Below are positions 1 through 10,747 of a DNA stretch of 64,000 bases, one piece after another (within the stretch, counting starts at the first letter, position 1; every line of letters begins with the position of its first letter). The position numbers and the translations under genes were made by a program. The notes beneath the pieces are model-generated. The model saw only the letters and a list, made by a program, of their open reading frames with translations, ran no database searches and was not told where the DNA came from. This stretch comes from Xiphydria camelus (taxonomy: Eukaryota; Arthropoda; Insecta; Hymenoptera; Xiphydriidae). The stretch lies in the NCBI GenBank assembly GCA_963678675.1, contig OY783199.1:22503546-22567545 (forward strand), read 5' to 3'.

Positions 1-225
1 TCTAAAGGCCATTCTTTGTCCCTACCTTAATTTTTCAGTTAACTCATTCAATTGACTCACTATTTGCTATTATTATTAATGAGGAGTAATTACTGGGCAT
101 AATATTTTCTGAACTATCAAAGGCCGCCGGCCAAAGTCAAATAGAAAGTCCCCAGAGGACTACGCAATAACGACTAGGCGTGACGAAAACTAATACAAGG
201 TCTGAATCGGTAATTTTGTACATAG

Positions 226-3200
226 ACCTTGTTTCATCTTTCGGCATCCAAAAAGGCACGTGGGAAACGCCTTTCTCAGACCCTTTACAATCGAAGTTTG
301 GTGGGTCACCGTGGTGACCGCAGTCGTTTATTGGCTACTTCTTGTGATGACGGTCAAGATCGAGCTTCATTACAACAAGCGTGCACCAGTCAGCACTTTG
401 GATTCATATCCTTCATCGGAATCGGCCCTCATTACTTTTGCTTCTATTAGTCAGCAAGGTGGGTGGCGCATTTCGTGCTTGGCATGCTTGATTGACATCG
501 CGTCGTTTAGCTCGAGCTGAGTTTCTTTCCCGTTAGAGCGAACTGAAGGATAGATATGGAAGCGCGATATTTTTAGTTCGGTATGACAATTTGGCTCGCG
601 TCCTGTACAGAATAGGTGCATATGGAGCGTTCCTTGACAAGCGGACAAACGTTTGGCTTGGGGTCATCGATTTTGAGATTCTTCTGTATTTCAGTTTCTT
701 AGGACACTGCGTGACGAAATCCAGAAGGATATACGTATATGGTTGAATTTCACGAAATTGTTAAAATTATTTCCCAGGTATACCAAGGCTCTGTAAGGTT
801 ATAATTGATACTTTCAATGCGATGGTTTTAAAGTACCTGAGTAGTTTTACAATTCTACTTTTTTTTTTCTACGATGATCCGAACTTTCTTTAAGGTCAGA
901 TCAAGCATTGATAAAAACATAATTTGGCAAACTTGAATTTTCTCTAAATTCTTATCCAAGTCATAAATTCTACTACAAGTTCTTCTGCTTTCTTTGCTCT
1001 TTCCTCTCAGCCTTTCCGTTTTCTTCAAACCCTCTTGAACATGATTCGTAATAAACTGATTTTCTGCCTCTGTGATAAATTATAATATTCTTTAAATATG
1101 TCTTGCCTTTTTTCATTTGCAAATTTTTCATAGCACCACTTTTTACAGCTGCAAGGATCTTTCAAGGATCTTTCAAGGATTTCTCGAGAATATGTTTTCC
1201 TTTTATTGTCACATAGGACTTTCCTTGACTTTTTAAAGATTGTCTTTTATTCTTATCCCAATTTGTAGGTTCCCGCTTTTTTTTTTCTATATTCTTGACA
1301 TTCTTGCACCTTTTTTCTTCTTCTTTTCTTTTTATCTGTATCCAGTGTGTTATGATTAGGCTCAGTATTATATGGAAATTCGGTTGTAATATGTATGCCA
1401 GAAAGTTCTTCATCTGAGTCTGAACTACTGTTTTCATCTTCTATAGGTATAAAATCATCACTAGATCCATCTCAAAATTATCAATACTTCACTATTATCG
1501 TGGAAATTTTCTTTATAATATGAAAAATGCGATTGAGATCTTAGCTGCTGTTTATTCCCATGGTTCATAGTGATTTCTCTGAAATCTTGGTTTACCATTT
1601 CACTAATATTACTTTCTGACAAAGAAAAAAAAGGTGTTTTTGTGGGAAACAAAAAAGTGCTATAACAACTTACCTGACGTGCTGGTGATTTATTCTGTAT
1701 GTAAGCAAGAAGCCGAACTAGTAGTTATTTCAGCAAATAGACTGACTGTGCATAAGGTAACATACTCGCTCCTCGTATTACTAACAAAAACTTCCTCATT
1801 TTGAGGTTCAGGTGTAGAAATTTGCGTAGCTTTCGGTAATTGAGTTCAAATTAAAGTCATTCTCCAGAGAGAAACATTGGGTTGGCCCTGTGAATAAAAT
1901 TTACATATCTTGTGAAAATCGCCTAATTTCAATTGACGGAGTTGTCATTTTACGCAAGCAATAACAAAAAGAGTGTGAACATTTTAAAGTACTAGATCAT
2001 TCAACTTTGAAATCTGATCAAAACAAAGTATCTATTACATTTGTAAATAAAATCACAGAACAAAAACATTACTCAGAATTTTGGTATTTAGGTAGGTATA
2101 CCGCTGTGATTTGAAATGCGATAAGCCCTCTACTTTACATACATAAACGTAACCTAAAACCTCATTTTAATGCCTAATTCTAATTAGGTACTTACCTTGA
2201 TTGTAATTATTTTCTGATGTCAAATCTAAACACAAATTCAATATTTTTTTTGTCACTCAGTGCCAAATACTCGGTTTTACGGGCGTCCTCGACGTATGTG
2301 AAATGACGTTTCATGCCCTAATGTGTGAAAGGATGCGCAGTGCGTGAAATAACCTGCGCAGTGCGTGAAATAAAAGTGGCACACTCGAGATAATATCACT
2401 GCGATTATTACTTGAAGTTGGCAGTCAGTGTGTCCAATGCCACGCATTCGCAGCACAACTACGCAGCTGACGCAAAGCCAACCTAACCTAACTTAACCCA
2501 TTCGTAGCCGCGTCAGCGGATGAGTTTCGCGGGTGCCGCTGTCGCTTATAAGCGGTCTATTCCATTTAGAACTGGGCACTGCGGTTACATGTGTATGTGT
2601 AGACTGGCACTTGAGTAAAGGTACTTTGACGTAAACGTGCACGTGGTTCGGAATTTTAACGATTTTTATATATTTTATTAATGTTAGAATTATTAACTTG
2701 AAGTTGGCATGGGGCAAAATGTATCTAAATTAGAGCGGCAGTGAATGTGTTAAAGTTCTTTGTTTGTTTATTTATTTATTTTTACTTTAAAAAATACTTT
2801 TTTGTAATATGGGGGGGGGGGCTCCGCCCCCCAGCCTCCCCGTCAACCCCACCGCCAACCACCCGCTCCGAACACCCCGCCCCGAACACTATCAACCTTG
2901 TATTTGACACTTAGTGACAAAAAATAGAATTCGTAATTCGGGCGTTCGCGCCGTTTTTAATTCGTGTGGTTGCCGCACTCGCTTCGCTCGTGCGGCAAGC
3001 TTCACACTCGTTAGAAACGGCGCTTCACGCCCTCATAACGAAAATAACTATTTACTACGGGAGGACACATGTCATCTACTTAATAACTTATATTTTGCGG
3101 AAAATAATAGAATCACATGTATTGTAAGTGCTAAGCGCGCGCGTTAGCAAATGTCAAAACAAACTGAATGTGGGTCAATGTTACGCTGATATCTGGAATA

Positions 3201-6200
3201 TTAGAATAAGAAGGGCCAATATCGACTTAGGCCTTTTTATGATGTACGTTTTACATTCCTCCTTAGGCCTATGTCCATATTGGCCTTTTTAACTATAAAA
3301 TAAAATGTTTTTTTGGATTTGAACATTGGCCCTACGTACTTTTATAGCACGGTTGTTATTGTCAGTACAAATTGGCCCTTTATATATTTAAAGGTTCTCT
3401 TGAAATATAGTTTGATTATGCACTTTTGCCCAAATCTCGAAAAAATGACATTGGCCCTTTTAGAACCAAGCCACAGATATATACAGGGTGTCCAAAAAGT
3501 ATGGAAACGGTTGAATATCTCGAAAAGTACGTTTCAGATCGGGAAACGAAAAAACTCGTATCTGATATTTAAAAAAACTATCAAATGATACCAAGATTGA
3601 TCCCACACCCCAACCCCTGTGGGTGGGGCAGGGGGAAGCTTCAAAATCTTAAATAGCAACCCCCACTATTGATTGCATGTTCGCATTCTACATTAAAAAC
3701 TACATCACTTTTATTTGAAACATTTTTTTCAATTCGTGGCAGATGGCGCTATAATCGATGAAATTCAATTTTTTCGGTTTTTGCAATTGAGAGTCGATTT
3801 ATTCGATTCTGCAATACAATTGCGATAAAAATTTACATTTTTTATTCTCATACTTTATATTTTTGTTAAAAATTTAATTTAGTTTTGCAAATTTGAATTA
3901 ACAGTAAAACTTTCGTCGCGTTAGACGTTTAGAAATCTGGCCTTTTTTTTACAGAGAATCTGTTTTTGTGGGGGGTAGTATAATACGAAAAAGGGGAAAT
4001 ATATCGATAAAGAGAAAATAATAATAAAGTAGTTACTCCAATATTGTAATCCAATTCCATTGTGTATCCCTTATTTTTCTGCCACGACTTTGATTGTTGA
4101 TAGTGGATGCATCAACTAATAAATTTGATTCTTCTTCACTATCAACAATCAAAGTCGTGGCAGAAAATGTAAGGATTACAATGGAATTGGATTACAATAA
4201 TCTAGTAACTACTTTATTATTATTTTTTCTTTATCGATATATTTCCTCTTTCGTATTATACTATCTGTAAAAAAAGGCGGCATGTTCATTCAGTGCCAAC
4301 AAAATTGATACGTGATATACTCTCCAAAAAAGATTCGAAATCAATTAAGATCGCCATGTTCAAGATTTATATATAAAACATTTAAGGCATCATTTGAGAG
4401 GAAAATTATTGTAAATCAAAAGTTACTAAAAAATTCAACGACAAAAAATTTGATGTTTGATGTATGTCTAGTCAGTAATAAAATGTTGAAAACAGTTTTG
4501 GCCTCTCATATCTTATTTTCTTGGTAGTTTAATCATAAGTTTGGCCTGTCTGCAACCTTATAAATCCAAATATCTCAAAAACGAACCCATAAATCAAAAA
4601 TTTGTAAGGGTAATTTGTTTTTCTAACTTAAACAGGGAATCCAAAAATTCCATTTTTTGTAAAATATCCAGTAGCGCCGAAAATTGGGAGGGGAAAAGTG
4701 GGGTACACTGGAGAATATTTAAAATGATTTTAATCATTGCTTAGAGGTATACTACATTAGTCTGTGTGTGAAATGCATGGAAATCGGTCCAGTGGTTTGA
4801 AAGTAACGATGAGAAAACCATTTTTTTCAACAACTTTGACACCCTGTATCTTTGTTAGTAAACGTTAAAAAAATTTTTTCTTATGACAGTCTACTTTATT
4901 TTTGTTGTTCTACCACATATCAAAATTAATGACGTTAAACCTGGACCACCCTGTATATGCGTATTGCTTTACTTATGTATTACGTAGGTACTAAAAAAAC
5001 CGCTTTTTAAATTTTTGTCTACCTATCTGTCTGTTTTTCCGGATTTATCTGAAAAATGATTAAACCAATTCTAATGAAACTTGCACAATTTGTACATGAT
5101 ATTCCGGTTTATGATCTGCTTTTTGTTTCATCTTGATATTTCAAACGGTTCCGAAGTTACAGAATTCGAGATTTATAGAAGAATACATACCAAACATTAT
5201 GGGTCGCGCAAACTCCGTTAAATACTGGATAACGTGTACACCTCGTACGTATTTAATCCAGTACGTAAGCCTGTGGGACCCTTCTGTCTCTTCGGCCTAA
5301 ATTCCAAATTACGAAATCACAAGTAAGGGTTCACTTTCCCGTGCATTGGAAGGCGTTCAGTAAGTGTGATTTGCGTCGGCTTTGTCGAAAAACTGGGGAA
5401 CGCAAGTTAAGAAGCAAATAGAGCAGGGCAGTTTTTCACAACTCTCGTATGGCGAACTCAGGCAAGCTATCCCTTTTATATACAGTTTTTCATAAGCTCT
5501 TGTACAGTGAACTGAGGGCGAGCAACAGTTTTTGTATGTAAGTATTCAACTTCGCCTTTACATGCTTGTGTTAATAATGTCTTGGTCAATATATTGTTTA
5601 TGTACAAAATTTGCACGAGGAACTCCGAAGCAAAGAGAAAAAGATTTGTATGCGAAGTAGAAAGTGTTCAGGATCGAATAAGTCGATTTGGTTCTCAAAG
5701 AAGTCAAAAGTCAACGTCAATAATATTTGAGGGCAATTCTAAAGCAGTTTTGATTTCCACGCGGACGAAGTCACAAGCAAAAGCTAGTATAGTAATACAT
5801 TTACTCCAGTTAATTAACTTGTAAAATATGACAGCCAAACAAACGTAGCACTTCGGTTAGGAAATGTACGAGTACATAACCAATGGGATCAGAATTATCG
5901 ACATAGCTCTTAAAAATTTCTTTCGACATACTTACAATTAGATCACGCTTGACGTAGATATCTTCCAGGTCTCTCCGATGGACCGCGTCTCTATTCTGGC
6001 CGGATTGTTTTCATCTCCCTATTTCTTTGGGGACTCCTGAGCTATCAATTTTATTCAGCCAGTGTAGTAGGCTCTCTGCTGGCGGAAGCACCCCGTTACA
6101 TAAACACCCTGAAGGATCTTTCCGATAGTAATATGCCCGTTGGAATTGAAGATATTGTCTATAATTACGATTTCTTTGCCGTAAGTAAATCTGCATCACT

Positions 6201-7025
6201 GTAGATTGAAATTTTGAGGGAATTCGACTGATGCTGTATCTACATTATTATTGTAATCTTCCATTTGGAGATCAGACGACGTCGGATCCGGTGGCTTTGA
6301 AACTCTATTGGAAAAAAGTAGCCCCTGGAGGGAAGAGGAACAAGGCACCTTATTACAGCCCAGAGGAGGGTCTTCGTAGGGTGAAGATGGGAAACTTTGC
6401 GTTCCATGTCGACGTCGCCACCGCATACAAAATCATCGAAGTTAGTACCTCTGCAGTCGATGAAAAAGGTTTTTTAATGGTGCTTATTTGGGAAGAAGCT
6501 TAGAAATTATTTTTATTCCACTGCAGGATACTTTTACCGAGGATGAAATCTGTGACTTGGTAGAGATTCAACTGTTCCCGACAAAGCACACTGCCACTAT
6601 CACCAGCAAACATTCTCCCTTCAAGAAGATGGTCACTTACGGGTCAGTCGACTAGGTTTTAACATATAAATACTTAACGATATATTCACAACCTTCGAAT
6701 GCTCTAATTAAATTCTTGACATGAAAAGGAAATATTTATATCCAGGTTAAGGCAAATTGTGGAGCATGGAATGGTGCACCGCCTTCGTAAAGTGTGGCAC
6801 CATCAACGTCCGCAGTGCCCGAAAAGTCGCAGCTCTATTCCCATTCCGGTAACGTTAGAGGAGTTTAGTCCTGCTATTATTCTCCTTGTCATGGGACTAG
6901 GTGTGGCCGTTTTCGTAATGATCGCAGAGAGGTCAATAGAGAGGAAAAAAAGTCGTTTATCGAATCGCATACCTCTTGCCGAGGGATGGCAGGAGCCTAA
7001 TTGGTTTTACTATAACAATTTTTGA
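226..7025 (+). CDS. Ir75: Ionotropic receptor, IR75-type (3' part, five exons)
   Basis: The gene encodes a variant ionotropic glutamate receptor subunit, a ligand-gated cation channel of olfactory dendrites; IR75 members of other insects mostly sense acids and amines. Exons by reading and splice signals: 226-458, 5969-6180, 6276-6440, 6527-6642, 6746-7025 (stop TGA 7023-7025), with phases 1, 0, 0, 2. Exon 1 holds TM1 (FLRPFTIEVWW onward) and the pore loop ending FASISQQG. Exon 2 holds TM2 (YSGRIVFISLFLWGLLSYQF) and the start of ligand lobe S2 (VGIEDIVYNYDFF). Exons 3 and 4 complete S2. Exon 5 carries TM3 (SPAIILLVMGLGVAVFVM) and a short cytoplasmic tail. The amino-terminal part and S1 lobe must lie left of the window. 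The 226 acceptor (ACATAG) is inferred. The 5.5 kb first intron is full of repeats. The reading frame is intact, so the gene looks functional. The family is clear; the IR75 subclass is inferred from motif style. Confidence 0.85.
860..1480 (-). pseudogene. Decayed DUF7869-type transposase, N-terminal part
   Basis: On the minus strand, broken reading frames resemble the N-terminal third of the intact protein at 11101-13300. A lysine-rich stretch with QSLKSQGKSY is followed, in a shifted frame, by CSCKKWCYEKFANEKRQDIF, which parallels CNCKKKCDQKFTMEERKRIF of the intact copy. A third frame then gives KNLEKIQVCQIMFLSML, parallel to its VCKNYFLGTLQLS. Several frameshifts and stops are present and no terminal repeats were found nearby, so this is an old fragment. 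It lies inside the large intron of the IR75 gene, antisense to it. Confidence 0.55.
1664..2700. other. Intronic DNA with a short direct repeat
   Basis: I see no gene in this part of the IR75 intron. At 2334-2376 a 20-bp unit beginning TGCGCAGTGCGTGAAATAA occurs twice in tandem. Confidence 0.4.
2805..3030. repeat. GC-rich palindromic repeat block
   Basis: A run of eleven G followed by CTCCGCCCCCC forms a short palindrome, and GCCGCACTCGCTTCGCTCGT followed by GCGGC forms a second one. The block stands out from the AT-rich intron and is probably a transposon remnant of unknown type. Confidence 0.4.
3484..4953. mobile_element. Non-autonomous element with CAGGGTG ends
   Basis: The left end CAGGGTGTCCAAAAAG follows a TA. 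Candidate right ends in inverse orientation are at 4846 (CACCCTG then TA) and 4953 (CCACCCTG then TA). TA duplication and CAGGGTG ends are typical of Tc1/mariner-related non-autonomous elements. Which right end belongs to the left end is not settled, and the pieces may be nested. No coding capacity was recognised. Confidence 0.5.
3939..4279. mobile_element. Foldback element (long hairpin)
   Basis: Two arms of about 140 bp (3939-4106 and about 4136-4279) are near-exact reverse complements separated by a loop of roughly 30 bp. Examples are GCCACGACTTTGATTGTTG in the left arm and its complement in the right, and the ends CCTTTTTTTTACAGA and TCTGTAAAAAAAGG. It lies within the larger CAGGGTG-ended element. 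Confidence 0.75.
4960..5968. other. Intronic DNA, no feature recognised
   Basis: This is the last part of the IR75 intron before the acceptor at 5967-5968. I see no gene or clear repeat boundary; a short imperfect inverted repeat (TTAAATACTGGATAACG and its partner) lies at 5218-5265. Confidence 0.4.
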
Positions 7026-7388
7026 ACCAACCGCTGTATCCAAAAGTTGTACGCGCGGCTATAATTTTACGAGATCATGAATATAGTAGGTGTTCACATA
7101 TCTCCTCCAAGAGTAGGCGTGAACTCTGCAGAACGCGTGAACCAATAGCAAGCCAGCTCAGTTTCCCTACTTATCTTCCGCCATAATACATAGTAAACTA
7201 TCAAACGTAACAGAGGATGAGTGAGTAAATCCAATCGATTCGCTAATGGTTCACATTATCTAGCGTCCACGCACATTATCAGAATATATTCGTAAATATC
7301 TGGATATTATGGCATAATAATATTTAAAAAATGAATTCTCTTTTCACAGGATACTATAACTAAAATACTTTTCTCAGTGCACGAATGA

Positions 7389-7394
7389 AATAAA
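7389..7394 (+). other. Candidate polyadenylation signal of the IR75 gene
   Basis: AATAAA lies 364 bases after the IR75 stop codon. It is the first canonical hexamer I noticed downstream. Confidence 0.4.
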
Positions 7395-7399
7395 TTTTT

Positions 7400-9090
7400 G
7401 AGCATCCCACTCTTTACTTCATGTTAATTCAAGATCTTTATGTGCAAGCGGGCACGCTAAATTTAGAAGTCGATTGCACAATATCGAACCTCTCTTTCGG
7501 TATTTCGTCGTCAAGCAGATCCTTCAGATGCACAACGCTATGCGTGACACTTTTCTCGAACAGATTCACAAAATTATCTATAATTCATTTATCGCTCCGC
7601 CGATTCCAAAACTCGACGACTGCACTGAAAGTCACGTTTTCCCAATAATCTTCGCGATCTATATAACATACGCAATCAGAATGTAGTGATATTGAGGTAT
7701 CGCGGCGTTTCTCGTCCCCGCTTATCGCGATTCTGCTGGACGGACATCGATTTGGAGGTGAGCCGAAACGAGCCGAAACGAGAAACGTGTCCCCGCACCA
7801 ACGAGTCCACTCACATTATCGTCTCATGTTTTCGTAACCTTCGCGCCTGTAAATACGAGTAACCTGTTTGGCGTACGGCCTGCAGTAAACACATGTCAGC
7901 GAAATCTCTGCGTGTGGAATACGCGACGAAGTGATTCACCTCCGAGACGAGGACCTATGTTCTTTATTCTTCTCATCTTTTGGATCGTCCTCGTAATTCG
8001 TCGGATCGTAATTGGGAGGAGAGGGAGATTCCTTTATATAGGACGACCGGGCGAAGATTTGTGCATCATTCGGCACGGTATTCTTCCCAGCGGTGCCTTT
8101 CGAAAACAGGTTCGTAAATCCATACACCTACATAAATAATTATACATACCATGCGAACTTACGTTATACCGTCGAGGAATAATACTGTTGTAGCAAAATC
8201 ATGTTAGTGTAATAAAAATTCCATCAATTAATGAGAGAGTTAGAGAAGAAATATGTACTTGTACTCTGAAACTTTGAGTAATTTAAAGTCAGGATCATTA
8301 TAAGATTGGACTGCTTTGCATGGTAAAAAAAAGTTACGTTTAATGTGAGCATTGATATATTTAAGATCATGTCCTCTATGATTTTATGATAGGAACCATC
8401 TACAATATAATTTCTATCTCTATGATCACCAAATTCTTCTCGGACCTGTTCTCTTGCTATATAATCCCAGATAGTCAAAGTAAGGGTATTATGCTAATAC
8501 TTTGCTTTACAATATCGTAGCATAACGCTACGCTTTTATGTATGTCCGTCTTGGCGTTTGTTTATGATAGCATTTGATGACAGAAAAATGATTATCTCTT
8601 TTCAACATTATGGCAGCATTATTCGCTAACGCCATCAGTAGCAATTAGTATGAACGTCAAATTCAAGCATAATGCTAACATAATTTGTTACTCTAGATAG
8701 TCTGATTATGCCCAAGTGCAATCAATGATAGGTCTTTGCTAACATAATAACTTCTCGTTATTCCCGATTATGCCTGGACTATTTTAGACATTATACCAAT
8801 ACAATGTTAAATTATATTTCGTTGACCCGCTCATTACATATACTTTGCTAGCAAAGATCTAGCACTATTTTTAGCATTTAATGTCGTAGTTTTTCTTACG
8901 TACGCTTGGCTATCTGGAAAAGTAGCCTAGTTCTCTCTCTCTCTCTCTCTTCGGAAATAAACTATATTTAATATTGAAGGTACGGTAACTACGAGCTAAG
9001 TCCAAGGTGTCCTTATTACCACCTTTATGTACTTACATCGACAAATTTTTACGCGGAAGGATATATATTGTAAATTGAATCGTTGATACA
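7400..9090. other. Spacer between IR75 and CSP-a
   Basis: No gene could be assigned. On the minus strand at 7690-7430 there is coding-like text with one internal stop (see findings). A TATATAAAGG motif lies on the minus strand near 8030-8041. A CT microsatellite lies at about 8932-8951. Confidence 0.4.
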
Positions 9091-9097
9091 GGGCAAG

Positions 9098-9770
9098 ATG
9101 GCGAGCATGTACTTGGTGGCAGTCCTGTTTTTGGCTGTAGCATGTGAACTTATTTCTGCAACTGAAACTTACACGGATAAATTTGACAACATAGACGTAG
9201 ACAAAATAATAGCCAGCGAACGACTTCTTAAGCAATATACTAACTGTATACTTGATAAGGGTAATTGCACTCCCGATGGACGCACTTTCAAGGGTGAGTA
9301 AAGAATCTTTACTACCTCTTACTTTTTTAGTTCATATACTTCTATGTTTAAGTATAAAACTTACAGTTCAGTTAAACGAATATTACGCGAGAAATATTCT
9401 GGAAATCTTATGAATGATTCTATAATAATTTCAAACTAGAGTACTTGACTGGTTCCATGCGTGAGAATGATACTATAGAGAAGTTTGTTGCAATCAATTA
9501 ATTTGTCACTCTCACACTGATCTGTAGATTGTTACTGTGATGATTATCCTATAAATTGCAGAAGTTAAACAAATCTTTCTTCCCACAGAACTTCTTCCAG
9601 ATGCGGTGGCCACGAAATGCGTTAAGTGTACCGAAAAGCAAAAGGAAATCGTGAAAAAGGTTTCGAAGCACCTCATGGATAACAATCCCGATGAATGGCA
9701 ATTGTTCGTCACGAAGTTCGATGCCAATGGAACGTACCGCAAAGATTTCGAAGAATTCTTGAATAATTAA
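9098..9770 (+). CDS. Chemosensory protein CSP-a (OS-D/A10 family)
   Basis: The gene encodes a small secreted alpha-helical carrier of hydrophobic ligands, common in sensillum lymph and other fluids. Exon 1 is 9098-9293 and exon 2 9589-9770 (TAA 9768-9770), joined across a 295-bp intron of phase 1 (AAG G, then GTGAGT; acceptor CCCACAG), giving 125 residues. A signal peptide covers roughly residues 1-20 (SMYLVAVLFLAVACELISA). The four cysteines are spaced C-X6-C-X18-C-X2-C as in the family, and the typical opening YTDKFDNIDVDKII and the late motif WQLFVTKFDANGTYRKDF are present. The start ATG at 9098 follows a possible 5' UTR acceptor (GATACAG at 9088-9090); a second ATG at 9107 is also possible. 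Everything looks intact and functional. Orthology to a named CSP was not attempted. Confidence 0.93.
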
Positions 9771-9807
9771 TAAGCGTTATAAATGGAACGTTGTAACTTT
9801 AGTGTAT

Positions 9808-9828
9808 CACACACACACACACACACGC
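9808..9828. repeat. AC microsatellite
   Basis: A short CA dinucleotide run lies about 40 bases after the CSP-a stop codon, probably in its 3' UTR. Confidence 0.8.
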
Positions 9829-10570
9829 ATTTCAACTATAATATATCTACAAGAGGTTGAGTTATTAGTAAAACTTGTTTACGAATATTGCATCGATGTC
9901 TGACTCATCTATACAACCTACATCTGCGTCATAATATCTCAGACAATCAAAGCGTGCCAAAGAAAAATTATAGCATTAAATGCTAGCAATTATTTTAATG
10001 TCTAGTGTAGCTCAGAAATAACTAGGAAATACCGAGGAGACATTATGCGTTCAAACAATAGCCAGGTAATGTTTGGTATTAATGAGCTAGGAAAATAATA
10101 GTAATATAAAATGCTAGCACGAATAATCGCGCAAAAAACATGTAACTGCGTAGCATTACGCTGTACTTTAAACAGAAATTATAGCAGCATGCCATTAGCG
10201 AGGCTACCTGCAACCGCTCTTTCCCTCTGACTTCGGTTTTTAGATGTGACATTCCGAGTCGAATATTTGAACCTAGAATGTCCTATAATTTCGAATACTT
10301 TTTAGGATGTATTAGGACTTAATAGGTCTACATAAACGTTACTTTCTATTCTGTTCAAAATCCTAAGTGAGCCTAAAAAGTTCTACATATTGCAGATTTG
10401 GGATGGTTTTAGGACTTTTTATGACTAACGCAAAACCGAAAATGACCTACTTTAACCGATATTTTATTCCCTTTGAATTCCTCAATATTTCAGATTATTG
10501 CATGATAAAAAACTGTATGTGTCAAAAGAATATGCACGTCCACTTCAAACTGAATCATATATGTATACGC
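9829..10570. other. Spacer with remnants of repeats
   Basis: No gene was seen. TTCCGAGTCGAATATTTGA at about 10254 is matched in inverse orientation at about 14703, suggesting the two sites are ends of related or composite elements (see findings). Confidence 0.4.
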
Positions 10571-10574
10571 AGTG

Positions 10575-10725
10575 ACTCTACACTGCTACCTGCCGACCCG
10601 CCTAGTAGTGTCGGTTTTTTTTTCATACCCTACCGGGACTCGAACCTGCGATCTTTAGGACGAGCTGCTTCGAAACTGGGAATGTTTTCGCACTCTACCA
10701 ATTGAGCCACCAACTCTTCAATTGG
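10575..10725 (-). mobile_element. tRNA-derived repeat (SINE-like), copy 1
   Basis: On the minus strand the segment has both internal Pol III promoter elements of a tRNA gene: an A box at 10711-10693 (TGGCTCAATTGGTAGAGTG) and a B box at 10646-10636 (GGTTCGAGTCC, matching the consensus). A run of A and the motif CCGACACTA follow. It does not fold as a full tRNA (no paired acceptor stem), so a tRNA-derived element is the better call. Related copies lie at 44.26 and 53.7 kb. Confidence 0.7.
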
Positions 10726-10747
10726 TGTCGGTTGACTCCAGTCATAT

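Noticed and set aside
2474..2495. CCTAACCTAACTTAACCC resembling the insect telomere repeat
   Set aside because: Only two near-units are present; far too short for telomeric DNA or an internal telomere array.
8224..8478. Minus-strand open frame with a charged start (WDYIAREQVREEFGDHRD)
   Set aside because: The first 35 residues look protein-like but the rest is hydrophobic low-complexity text; no family, start codon context or splice partner was recognised.
9060..9069. GATATATATT as TATA box of CSP-a
   Set aside because: It lies only about 30 bases from the ATG, leaving almost no 5' UTR; a 5' UTR intron with acceptor at 9088-9090 is as likely.
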